NCBI RefSeq assembly: GCF_023101165.1
Contig: NZ_CP078076.1
Coordinates: 1,736,001 to 1,800,000 of the forward strand
Reading direction: 5' to 3'
DNA from: Microbacterium sufflavum
GTDB lineage: Bacteria > Actinomycetota > Actinomycetes > Actinomycetales > Microbacteriaceae
DNA length: 64,000 nt
The position numbers and the translations under genes were made by a program. Positions 7,403-14,636 of this stretch are shown piece by piece. Position 1 is the first letter of the stretch. Each line of letters opens with the position of its first letter. The notes below the pieces were generated by a model. That model was not told where the DNA came from and ran no database searches. It saw only the letters and a program-made list of their open reading frames with translations.

Positions 7403-8416
7403 TTGGACGTCACCCCTCTCATCTGGGTCATCACGATCGCGGTCACGATCGCGTTCTTCGTGTACGAGTTCTTCGCCCACGTGCGCACGCCGCACGAGCC
7501 GACCATCGGTGAATCCGCCCGCTGGTCCATCTTCTACATCAGCCTGGCGCTGCTCTTCGGCGTGGGCATCGGCATGGTCTCCGGGTGGACGTACGGCGGC
7601 GAGTACTTCGCCGGGTACCTCACCGAGAAGGCCCTGTCGATCGACAACCTCTTCGTGTTCCTGATCGTCATGACCGGGTTCGCCGTGCCGAAGATCTACC
7701 AGCAGAAGGTGCTGATGATCGGCATCGTGATCGCCCTGATCCTGCGCGGCATCTTCATCGCGGTCGGCGCGACGCTGATCGAGAACTTCTCCTGGATCTT
7801 CTACGTGTTCGGCGCGCTCCTGCTCTTCCTCGCCTACCGCCAGGCGTTCAGCAACCACGAGAGCAACCCCGCGAACGGCCGCTTCATGACCTTCGTGCGC
7901 CGTCACCTCCCCGTCAGCGAGGAGTACAACAACGACCGGCTGACCGTCGTCAAGAACGGGAAGCGCTTCGTCACCCCGATGCTGCTGACCATCATCGCGA
8001 TCGGGTTCATCGACCTCGTGTTCGCCGTCGACTCGATCCCCGCGATCTACGGTCTCACCGATCAGGCGTACATCGTGTTCACCGCCAACGCGTTCGCCCT
8101 CATGGGGCTGCGCCAGCTGTACTTCCTCATCGGCGGACTGCTGGAGCGCCTGGTCTACCTGGCCCAGGGCCTCGCCGTGATCCTCGCGTTCATCGGCGTG
8201 AAGCTGGTGCTGCATGCGCTGCACGTCAACGAGGTCCCGTTCATCAATAACGGCGAGCCGATGCTGTGGGCGCCCGAGATCCCGATCTGGTTCTCGCTGC
8301 TCTTCATCACCGCGACCATCGCCGTCGCCACCGTCGCGAGTCTGCTCAAGACCCGCAAGACCGCTTCTCTTCCCCCCACGACCGGCACCACCCCCATCGA
8401 CAAGGAGCACTCTTGA
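7403..8416 (+). CDS. terC: TerC-family integral membrane protein (likely Mn2+ export)
   Basis: This 337-residue protein has about nine membrane helices and the TerC signature: the acidic intramembrane motif EKALSIDNLFVFLIVM, and a matching second motif IGFIDLVFAVDSIPAI. These paired acidic residues are thought to bind metal. I chose the TTG at 7403 because CTGGAG lies seven bases upstream and the protein then begins at the first membrane helix. An ATG at 7253 would run translation through the riboswitch. Given the Mn2+ riboswitch in its leader, manganese export, or metal loading of secreted proteins as reported for some TerC members, is the likely role. Confidence 0.9.
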   Translation: MDVTPLIWVITIAVTIAFFVYEFFAHVRTPHEPTIGESARWSIFYISLALLFGVGIGMVSGWTYGGEYFAGYLTEKALSIDNLFVFLIVMTGFAVPKIYQQKVLMIGIVIALILRGIFIAVGATLIENFSWIFYVFGALLLFLAYRQAFSNHESNPANGRFMTFVRRHLPVSEEYNNDRLTVVKNGKRFVTPMLLTIIAIGFIDLVFAVDSIPAIYGLTDQAYIVFTANAFALMGLRQLYFLIGGLLERLVYLAQGLAVILAFIGVKLVLHALHVNEVPFINNGEPMLWAPEIPIWFSLLFITATIAVATVASLLKTRKTASLPPTTGTTPIDKEHS

Positions 8417-8458
8417 GCGCGCAGCGCTGTTCTGACTCTTCGGACTCTGACAGTACGG

Positions 8459-8480
8459 GCGCCCGGTTCATCCCGGGCGC
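8459..8480 (+). terminator. Hairpin between terC and the CBS-domain gene
   Basis: GCGCCCGG (8459-8466) pairs with CCGGGCGC (8473-8480). There is no T-run after it, so it may only weaken read-through between terC and the next gene. Confidence 0.4.
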
Positions 8481-8510
8481 TCACCCCGCACCCGGAGAGG
8501 AAGCCCGCTG

Positions 8511-9797
8511 ATGGGCGACCTGCTCCTGAACATCGCCCTCGTCCTCGTGTTCGTGCTGATCGGCGGCGTCTTCGCGGCGACCGAGATGGCGCTGGTCACG
8601 CTGCGCGAGAGCCAGATCAACGCGATCGGCCAGCGCGGGAAGCGCGGCGCCAAGGTCGCCGGGCTGGCCCGCAACCCCAACACCTTCCTCTCGGCGGTGC
8701 AGATCGGCGTGACCGTGGCGGGCTTCGCGTCTGCCGCCTACGGCGCCACCTCGATCGCTCCGTCGCTCGCGCCCCTGTTCGAGAGCTGGGGACTCGCCCC
8801 CGCCGTGGCGCTCACGGTCGCCACCCTCGTGCTCACCCTCGTGATCGCGTACCTGTCGCTCGTGCTCGGCGAGCTCGTGCCGAAGCGTCTCGCGATCCAG
8901 CGCAACGCCCAGTTCGCGTATGCCGTCGCCCCGGCCCTGAACGGCTTCGCGACCGTCATGCGACCGGTGATCTGGCTGCTGTCCGTGTCGACGAACGCCC
9001 TCGTGCGGCTGCTCGGCGGCGACCCGCACAAGACCAGCGATGAGCTCACCGACGAGGAGGTGCGCGACATCGTCGCGACGCACCAGGGGCTGCCCGACGA
9101 CGAGCGCCGCATCCTCGACGACGTGCTGTCGCTGCGCGGCCGCCAGGTGAGCGAGGTCATGCGACCGCGACCCGAGGTGGTGGCGCTCGACCAGGCCGCC
9201 ACCGTGGGCGCTGCCATGCAGCAGGTGCGGGAGCTGCCGTTCTCGCGCTACCCGGTGTCGGACACCTCGATCGACGACATCACCGGGTTCGTGCACGTGC
9301 GCGACCTGTTCGAGGCCGCGGCCGACGACCCGGAGCGACCGCTGGCGGCCCTCGTGCGCCAGATCCCCTACATCCCCTCGACCGCCCGGGTGCTGCCGAC
9401 GCTGACCCGCATGCGCGCGGAGGGCCACCACATCGCGGTCGTCGTCGACGAGTACGGCGGCACGGACGGGCTCGTGACGCTCGAGGACCTGGTGGAGGAG
9501 GTCGTCGGCGAGATCTTCGACGAGTACGACGCCGAGGTCTTCATCTCGGCCGACGACGGGCTCGACGGACGCCTCAACCTGCAGGACTTCGAGGAGGCCA
9601 CCGGGCTGGCCATGCCGCGCGGATCGTCGGACACCATCGCCGGATTCGTCACGGAACAGCTCGGACGCCTCGCGGTGGTCGGCGACACGGTCGAGGTGCC
9701 CGGCGCGACCATCCAGGTGGCAGAGGTGGATCGGCGCCGGATCGCCCGGGTGCGGGTGACGCTGCACGCCGAGCCGGAGCCCGCCGCGGAGCACTGA
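8511..9797 (+). CDS. CNNM/CorC-type hemolysin-family membrane protein with CBS pair
   Basis: This 428-residue protein has the three-part CNNM/HlyC-CorC plan: a DUF21 membrane domain with three or four helices (residues 1-180, including SAVQIGVTVAGFASAAYG and LSLVLGELVPKRLAI), two CBS domains (about 205-335; EVMRPRPEVVAL, FSRYPVSDTSIDDITGFVHVRDL, AVVVDEYGGTDGLVTLEDLVEEVVGEI), and a CorC_HlyC domain (about 345-425). Such proteins are implicated in Mg2+ or Co2+ efflux. It follows terC by 94 bases on the same strand, which makes a small metal-homeostasis pair plausible. AGAGGAA lies upstream of the ATG. Confidence 0.9.
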   Translation: MGDLLLNIALVLVFVLIGGVFAATEMALVTLRESQINAIGQRGKRGAKVAGLARNPNTFLSAVQIGVTVAGFASAAYGATSIAPSLAPLFESWGLAPAVALTVATLVLTLVIAYLSLVLGELVPKRLAIQRNAQFAYAVAPALNGFATVMRPVIWLLSVSTNALVRLLGGDPHKTSDELTDEEVRDIVATHQGLPDDERRILDDVLSLRGRQVSEVMRPRPEVVALDQAATVGAAMQQVRELPFSRYPVSDTSIDDITGFVHVRDLFEAAADDPERPLAALVRQIPYIPSTARVLPTLTRMRAEGHHIAVVVDEYGGTDGLVTLEDLVEEVVGEIFDEYDAEVFISADDGLDGRLNLQDFEEATGLAMPRGSSDTIAGFVTEQLGRLAVVGDTVEVPGATIQVAEVDRRRIARVRVTLHAEPEPAAEH

Positions 9798-9804
9798 GCG
9801 CGGA

Positions 9805-9834
9805 GCGTCCGGCCGGCATGGTCAGGCCGGACGC
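9805..9834. terminator. Hairpin between convergent CBS-domain and arginase genes
   Basis: GCGTCCGGCC (9805-9814) pairs perfectly with 9825-9834 around a 10-base loop. It overlaps the last codons of the arginase-like gene and can end transcription from both sides. Confidence 0.6.
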
Positions 9835-10727
9835 ACCCCGCTGCCGAGCTCGCTCAGGCCCTCGCTCAGAACCTCGACCAGCAGCCGCGCATAGCGGCCG
9901 TCGGGGTCGAGGTCGGGATCGAACACGGTGATGCTCGCACCGATCGCCCGCGGAGCGAGGCCCCGCAGCAGCGCCGTCAGCTCGTCGGCGGAGAGGCCGC
10001 CGGGATCGGGGCTGTCCACCGCGGGCATCACGGACGGGTCGAGCACGTCGACGTCGAGCTGGAGCCAGTACGCCTCACCCGCCGCTGCGGCAGACTCGGA
10101 CGCGACGGCCTGGGCTCCGCGCGCGGAGACCTCGGCCGCGGGGGTCACGCGTGCCAGGAGGCCGCGAACCTCCTCCTGCTCCTCGTCGTCGTCGCGGTGT
10201 CCGACGTGGGCGGTGCGCCCCGCCGGGAAGTAGGGGGACAGGCCGTCGATGTCGGCGATGGCCGGCCAGTGCAGGCCGATCGCCGCCGCCAGGGCCTCGC
10301 CGGCGACGGCCGCGCACTCCTCGCTGTTGCCGGGGTGGCGGAAATCGGTGTGGCCGTCGATGTGCACGAGTCCCGCTCCGCCGCGTCTCTTCAGAGCGAT
10401 CCCGGCGCCGACGAGGATGCCGCAGTCGCCGCCGATCACCAGGGGTGCCTGCCCCGCGTCGATCGCGTCGCCGATGCGCGCGGCCAGGCGCAGCGAGTGG
10501 TCGACGAACGCGGCCTCGTTGCGGACCCGACCGGCCGGACGCACGTCGTCGTCGGCCACGTACCGGCCGGGGAGGACGACGCCGGAGTCGGTCGCGCCCC
10601 GGGCGGCGAACCGCTCGTAGAGGCCCGCCTCGCGCAACGCCTCCGGCGCTTTCGCCGAGCCGGGCACGCTCCCGGGCTCGGGCGGACGGAGGCCGAGGTT
10701 GCTGGGAGCGGACAGAAGAGTGATCAT
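9822..10727 (-). CDS. Arginase/agmatinase-family protein with altered metal motif
   Basis: This 301-residue ureohydrolase-fold protein retains HIDGHTDFR and DVDVLDPSVMPAVDSPDPGG, the two metal-binding motifs of arginases, agmatinases and formimidoylglutamases. The first motif, normally GGDHS, reads GGDCG here, so a metal-ligating His is replaced by Cys. The substrate is unknown; hydrolysis of a guanidino compound is the family default. I chose the ATG at 10727 (MITLLSAPSNLGLRPPEPGS) because similarity begins there. An upstream in-frame stretch rich in Ser/Thr is the antisense of the neighbouring His-tail codons. No arginine catabolic gene adjoins it. Confidence 0.82.
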   Translation of the reverse strand: MITLLSAPSNLGLRPPEPGSVPGSAKAPEALREAGLYERFAARGATDSGVVLPGRYVADDDVRPAGRVRNEAAFVDHSLRLAARIGDAIDAGQAPLVIGGDCGILVGAGIALKRRGGAGLVHIDGHTDFRHPGNSEECAAVAGEALAAAIGLHWPAIADIDGLSPYFPAGRTAHVGHRDDDEEQEEVRGLLARVTPAAEVSARGAQAVASESAAAAGEAYWLQLDVDVLDPSVMPAVDSPDPGGLSADELTALLRGLAPRAIGASITVFDPDLDPDGRYARLLVEVLSEGLSELGSGVRPA

Positions 10728-10785
10728 GCGGTCCACTCTGGCGGGGGCGACCGACATTCGCTCCGCCCGCGCGAGGGGAGTGGAT

Positions 10786-11469
10786 TCAGCGCTCGTGGTC
10801 GTGCTCGTGGTCGTGGTCGTGCTCGTGGTCGTGCTCCTCGAGGAGCATGCCGACCGAGGTCGCGCACGCGTCACCGCGCCAGGCCTCGATCCCCTCGCGG
10901 ACGGCGAAGCCCGCGATGACGAGCCCCGCGACCGCGTCGGCCCACCACCACCCCAGCAGCGAGTTCGCCACGAGTCCGACGAGCACGGCGGCGGACAGAT
11001 ACGTGCAGATCAGCGTCTGCATCGAGTCCGCGACCGCGGTGGCCGACCCCAGCTCGCGCCCCGCCCGGCGCTCGGCGAGGGAGAGGAACGGCATCACGAC
11101 CACGCTCACCGCGGTCAGCACGATCCCGACCGTGCTGTGCTCCGGCCGCTCCTGCGCGATCAGGGCCAGGACGGAACTCGCCGTCACGTACAGCGCGAGC
11201 GCGAAGAACGCGACCCCGATGACCCGCAGCGTCGGCTTCTCCCAGCGCTCGGGATCGGGCCGCGTGAACTGCCAGGCGACCGCCGCCGCGGAGAGCACCT
11301 CGATCGTGGAGTCGAGCCCGAACCCGATCAGTGCGGCGGAGGAGGCCACGGAGCCCGCGGCGACGGCGATGATGGCCTCGATCACGTTGTAGCCGATCGT
11401 GACGCCCACGATCAGGCGGATGCGGCGGTGCAGCGTCTGCCGGCGGGGCTCGGCGACCACGGCCGCCAT
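10786..11469 (-). CDS. Short cation diffusion facilitator with His-rich tail
   Basis: This 227-residue membrane protein has about five or six helices with the CDF metal-site residues IGFGLDSTIE in helix 2 and WWWADAVAGL in helix 5. It ends in a metal-binding tail alternating His with Asp and Glu. It lacks the usual cytoplasmic C-terminal domain (the family is normally about 300 residues). Its ATG at 11469 shares one base with the TGA of the upstream CmtR-like gene, so the two are translationally coupled. It probably exports a divalent metal (Zn, Cd or Pb) sensed by that regulator. The GTGGTC/GTGCTC run visible on the plus strand at 10795-10845 is the coding sequence of the tail. Confidence 0.87.
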   Translation of the reverse strand: MAAVVAEPRRQTLHRRIRLIVGVTIGYNVIEAIIAVAAGSVASSAALIGFGLDSTIEVLSAAAVAWQFTRPDPERWEKPTLRVIGVAFFALALYVTASSVLALIAQERPEHSTVGIVLTAVSVVVMPFLSLAERRAGRELGSATAVADSMQTLICTYLSAAVLVGLVANSLLGWWWADAVAGLVIAGFAVREGIEAWRGDACATSVGMLLEEHDHEHDHDHEHDHER

Positions 11470-11804
11470 CAGCAGGTGCACCCCTCGCCGTCGCAGCAGT
11501 CCGGGTCGACGATCAGGGTGACCCGCATCAGCATGTCGAGCGCGGGAGCGAGGTGGCGGTCCGACAGGCGGTAGAGGCTGCGTCGCCCGTCGGCCGTGCT
11601 CTCGACGAGTCCGCAGCCGCGCAGGCACGCGAGATGGTTCGACATCGCCTGCCGCGAGACGCCGAGCGCCTCCGCGAGCTCGGCCGGGTACCGCGGCGAC
11701 GACCGGAGGGCGAGCAGGATCCCGGCGCGCGTCGTGTCGGACAGCGCGTGCCCGAGGCGGGCGACGGCGGCGGTGTGCGGAGTCGAGGCGAGCGCAGTGG
11801 TCAC
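11469..11804 (-). CDS. cmtR: CmtR-like ArsR/SmtB metal sensor
   Basis: This 111-residue ArsR-family repressor has the winged helix PAELAEALGVSRQAMSNHLA followed by CLRGCGLV in the recognition region. The spacing C-L-R-G-C is that of the Cd/Pb site of mycobacterial CmtR (Cys57 and Cys61). Extra cysteines in the tail (DPDCCDGEGCTC) can supply the third ligand. It should repress its own operon with the CDF exporter and release DNA on binding Cd2+ or Pb2+. Downstream translation is coupled through a TGATG overlap. I assign CmtR type from the cysteine layout; the exact metal is inferred. Confidence 0.88.
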   Translation of the reverse strand: MTTALASTPHTAAVARLGHALSDTTRAGILLALRSSPRYPAELAEALGVSRQAMSNHLACLRGCGLVESTADGRRSLYRLSDRHLAPALDMLMRVTLIVDPDCCDGEGCTC

Positions 11805-11888
11805 CCCTGAACAGTACAGAAAGAAGTGAATTCAGAAAAGAGTGAAGCGGGAGGGGCAACGGATGCGACCGCCCCTCCCGCCGCGATC

Positions 11889-12440
11889 TCAGCGGATCGC
11901 GTACACCGCGCCGCCGACGATCACGGCCACCACGGTGGTCCAGCCGATGATCGCGACCGCCTGCCACACGAGGATCCGTCCCTTGCCCACGCCCGACGCC
12001 GCGAGCATGGTCGCGGTGAAGTGCGTGGGCAGCAGCAGCGGTCCCAGCAGGCTCACGCCGGGGACGCCGTAGCGCTCGAACGCCCGCTGGAACTTCTCGC
12101 GCCGCGCGGAGCCGCGCCCCTGCTCGGCCGCGGGCGCGGGTGCCGCGTCATCCTCCAGGCTGCTCCCGCCGCCCGCGAGTGCGGCCTGCCGCGCCCTCGA
12201 CCGGTCGACGATGGCGCGCCGCGCCCCCGAGCTCGCGAGCACCAGGACGGCCACGCACACGAAGTTGCCCACCATCGCCGCGACGGCCGCCACCACCGGG
12301 GGGATGCCGCCGATGATCCCGATGCCCGCGGCACCCTCGCCCTCGATGAACGGCACCGCGCCGGCGAGAGCGACGATGAGGGGCTGCACCAGGTCGGGGA
12401 CCTGGGCGACGAGGTTCTGGAACGTCTCGACGAGGTTCAT
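11889..12440 (-). CDS. Putative small multidrug export family membrane protein
   Basis: This 183-residue protein resembles the Sm_multidrug_ex family: an N-terminal re-entrant segment and helix (LVQPLIVALAGAVPFIEGEGAAGIGIIGG), a second helix (VVAAVAAMVGNFVCVAVLVLA), a charged cytoplasmic linker, then FERYGVPGVSLLGPLLLPTHFTATMLAASGV and a last helix. The FERYG/G-P-LLP pair and the acidic EGEG are family hallmarks. The transport role is assumed for the family and not well proven. The ATG at 12440 follows a GGAGG twelve bases upstream. A longer frame to 12536 adds arginine-rich residues unlikely to be real. Confidence 0.8.
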   Translation of the reverse strand: MNLVETFQNLVAQVPDLVQPLIVALAGAVPFIEGEGAAGIGIIGGIPPVVAAVAAMVGNFVCVAVLVLASSGARRAIVDRSRARQAALAGGGSSLEDDAAPAPAAEQGRGSARREKFQRAFERYGVPGVSLLGPLLLPTHFTATMLAASGVGKGRILVWQAVAIIGWTTVVAVIVGGAVYAIR

Positions 12441-12598
12441 GGGAGGGGCCTCCGGGAGTTTCGGCGGACGGGCTCTCCGTCGCCATGACCCCAGTCCACC
12501 GGAGGCGGGACGGCTGTGACAGTGCCGCGGCGTCACCTCTCTCCGGGTGCTTCACCCGCCGATCCCGTGACATCTGTCACGGCCCTATCGTGGGGAGC

Positions 12599-13816
12599 GT
12601 GACCCGCATCCCCCCGGCCTCCACCGTCGAACCAGCGCCCGGCTCCCGGCAGCTCGCCCGTGGCATCACCGCCACCTGGTGGTACACGGTGACCGCGGTG
12701 CTGTTCATCGAGCTCATGCTCGTCGGGGCATGGACGGGCATCGCGGCCGCGGTCGACCTGCGCGGCGGCGTGCTGCTCGTGGTGGGGCTGGGCGGCGTGG
12801 TGTGGTGCGCGTCGACGCTGCTGCTGCTGCTGGACTACCGCCACCGGCTGGAGGCCGGTCCGGGGGTGGAGTGGCGGCGCCTGGTGCTGCCGTTCGCGGT
12901 GGCGGTGGCCTACGGGGGCACGGCCGGGCTCCTCGTGGGCAGCTGGGAGCTGGCGGGCATGCCGATCGTGCAGTTCTTCGTGCTGCTGCGGTGGCCGCGC
13001 GGTGTCCGCGTGCGGGTGGTCGTCGCGGCGACGGTCGTGCTGGTGGGGCTCGCCGTGATCGACACCGCCGCCGACGGCTTCGGGGTGGGCATCCCGTGGT
13101 GGCTGCCGATCGTGTACGCCGCGATGCTGCCGGGGATGACCGTCAGCTCGCTGTGGTGGTGGGACGTGCTGGTGACGCTCGACCGGGCTCGAGCCTCGGA
13201 GGCCCGGCTCGCCGCAACCCAGGAGCGGCTGCGGGTCGCCACCGACGTCCATGACCTGCAGGGGCATCACCTGCAGGTGATCGCGCTGCAGCTGGAGCTC
13301 GCGGAGCGGCTGCTGCCCGTGGACGCGCCCGCCGGAATGGAGCAGCTGCGCGCGGCGCGGGTGAGCGTGGACGAGGCGCGCCAGGGGACCAGGGACCTCG
13401 CGACGCGGTTCCGGTCGGTCCCGCTGGGCGATGAGCTGGCGAACGCGCGCGACCTGCTGGGGGCAGCAGGGCTGGACGTCGAGGCGCGCATCGCGACCGA
13501 CGCGAATGCGGCGCCCGCGGCCGACCTCGGCCCGGTGATCCGGGAGACGACCACGAACGTGCTGCGCCACGGCGGTGGAGAGCGCGCGCGGCTGGTGCTC
13601 GAGCGCACGCGCGACGGGTGGCGGTACGAGATCGCCAACGGGGTCACGGACGGGGACGGGGGCGCGGACGACGTGGAGGACGGGCACGGCGGCTCGGGGC
13701 TGGAGGGTGTACGGCGGCGGATCGCGGACGCGGGCGGCACGCTCGACGTGCGTCGCGACGCGGACGAGTTCGTGGTCGTGGTGACCGTGCCGTCCGCGGG
13801 GGAGGGCGGGCGATGA
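12599..13816 (+). CDS. DesK-like sensor histidine kinase (HPK7)
   Basis: This 405-residue kinase has about six N-terminal membrane helices (residues 25-195). A HisKA_3 dimerisation helix with the phospho-acceptor in DVHDLQGHHLQVIALQLELAERLL (His about 218) follows, then an HATPase domain with ETTTNVLRHGGG and the G-box GHGGSGLEGVRRRIADAGG. This is the actinobacterial DesK form with D-V-H-D in place of the usual R-E-L-H-D. It should autophosphorylate in response to a membrane signal and pass phosphate to the response regulator that overlaps its end. The start used is the GTG at 12599 with GGGAG just upstream; a GTG at 12590 is equally possible. The signal is unknown. Confidence 0.9.
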   Translation: MTRIPPASTVEPAPGSRQLARGITATWWYTVTAVLFIELMLVGAWTGIAAAVDLRGGVLLVVGLGGVVWCASTLLLLLDYRHRLEAGPGVEWRRLVLPFAVAVAYGGTAGLLVGSWELAGMPIVQFFVLLRWPRGVRVRVVVAATVVLVGLAVIDTAADGFGVGIPWWLPIVYAAMLPGMTVSSLWWWDVLVTLDRARASEARLAATQERLRVATDVHDLQGHHLQVIALQLELAERLLPVDAPAGMEQLRAARVSVDEARQGTRDLATRFRSVPLGDELANARDLLGAAGLDVEARIATDANAAPAADLGPVIRETTTNVLRHGGGERARLVLERTRDGWRYEIANGVTDGDGGADDVEDGHGGSGLEGVRRRIADAGGTLDVRRDADEFVVVVTVPSAGEGGR

Positions 13817-14415
13817 TCCGGGTGCTGCTGGCGGACGACGAGGGGATGATCCGGTCGGCACTCGCCGCGCTGCTGCGGCTGGAGGACGACATCGAGGTCG
13901 TCGCGGAGTGCGCCGACGGGGAACAGGCCGTGGCGGAGGCGCTGCGGCTGCGACCGGACGTGTGCCTGCTCGACCTGGAGATGCCGGGGCTCGACGGGGT
14001 GCAGGTCGCGGAGCGGCTCGGCCGGGAGATCGCGACCCGGTGCGTGGTGGTCACCCGTCACGCGCGACCGGGCGTGCTGCGGCGTGCACTGGCCTCCGGG
14101 GTGTCGGGGTTCCTGCCGAAGTCGCGCGGGGCGGACGAGGTCGCGGCGGTGATCCGGCGGGTCGCCGCGGGAGCGCGCTACGTCGACCCGGAGATCGCGG
14201 CGGATGCGCTGAGCGACGAGCGCTCGCCGCTGACCGACCGGGAGCTGGACGTGCTGCGGGCCGGGCGGCGGGGTGAGACGACGGGGCAGATCGCCAGGGC
14301 GCTCTCGCTCGCACCCGGAACGGTGCGGAACCACATCTCGGTGATCCTCGGCAAGCTTTCGGTGGCCACACGTCAGCAGGCGGTGCTGCTCGCGGAGGAG
14401 CGCGGCTGGATCTGA
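13813..14415 (+). CDS. LuxR/NarL-family response regulator (DesR-like)
   Basis: This 200-residue protein has a receiver domain with acidic pocket ADDE, the phospho-acceptor Asp54 in LLDLEMPG, and the conserved lysine in GFLPKS. A LuxR-type HTH follows (LTDRELDVLRAGRRGETTGQIARALSLAPGTVRNHISVILGKL). It overlaps the kinase gene by ATGA, so the two are made together. The target genes are not shown by the sequence; DesK/DesR-type pairs often control adjacent transporters, but here the next gene is an rRNA methyltransferase with its own promoter. Confidence 0.92.
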   Translation: MIRVLLADDEGMIRSALAALLRLEDDIEVVAECADGEQAVAEALRLRPDVCLLDLEMPGLDGVQVAERLGREIATRCVVVTRHARPGVLRRALASGVSGFLPKSRGADEVAAVIRRVAAGARYVDPEIAADALSDERSPLTDRELDVLRAGRRGETTGQIARALSLAPGTVRNHISVILGKLSVATRQQAVLLAEERGWI

Positions 14416-14422
14416 CTCCCGA

Positions 14423-14428
14423 TATGCT
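14423..14428 (+). promoter_or_regulatory. -10 box of the erm leader transcript
   Basis: TATGCT lies seven bases before the ATG of the leader peptide. This places the likely transcription start at or next to that ATG and suggests a leaderless mRNA. No clear -35 box is visible, as is common for activator-dependent (for example WhiB7-type) promoters. Confidence 0.5.
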
Positions 14429-14435
14429 GGCTCGC

Positions 14436-14501
14436 ATGGGAACAATATGCGCCGCGCCCGTGATGGGGCGCACTCTCGTGTTCCGCGACCGCCGCGCCTG
14501 A
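14436..14501 (+). CDS. Erm leader peptide (21 residues)
   Basis: This 21-codon open frame starts MGTICAAPVMG and ends VFRDRRA, with a TGA at 14499-14501. It stands directly before the attenuator of the erm gene. The Arg-Asp-Arg near the end is an R-x-R arrangement like the macrolide-arrest motifs of Erm leader peptides. The Ala-Ala-Pro-Val block followed by an aromatic residue and R-x-R recalls, from memory, the leader of a mycobacterial erm gene. In the usual model, drug-induced ribosome stalling on the leader frees the methyltransferase start site. Translation is inferred, not shown. Confidence 0.62.
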   Translation: MGTICAAPVMGRTLVFRDRRA

Positions 14502-14636
14502 CGGCGCGCTCGCTCTCCGCACGCCTCCGCGCGCCGTCCACAGAGATGTCATCGCACCTCGGGACGGGCTCTTTTCGCCGACTCCGCTCGCGCGTCCCTC
14601 GCCGAGGTGCTCCGATCCTCTTCCCGGAGCGCACCC
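14501..14636 (+). promoter_or_regulatory. Attenuator hairpins between the leader peptide and erm
   Basis: Three nested or competing stems are visible. ACGGCGCGC at 14501-14509 pairs with 14529-14537 and begins at the leader stop codon. CACCTCGG at 14555-14562 pairs with 14602-14609, extended by GGACG with CGTCC (14594-14598). GCTCCG at 14609-14614 pairs with CGGAGC at 14625-14630, which buries the methyltransferase Shine-Dalgarno CGGAG. Breaking the last stem should switch translation on. This is the classical layout of inducible erm genes. Confidence 0.65.

Noticed and set aside
10790..10850. GTGGTC/GTGCTC simple repeat
   Set aside because: It is the coding sequence of the His-Asp-Glu tail of the CDF protein on the other strand, not a free repeat.
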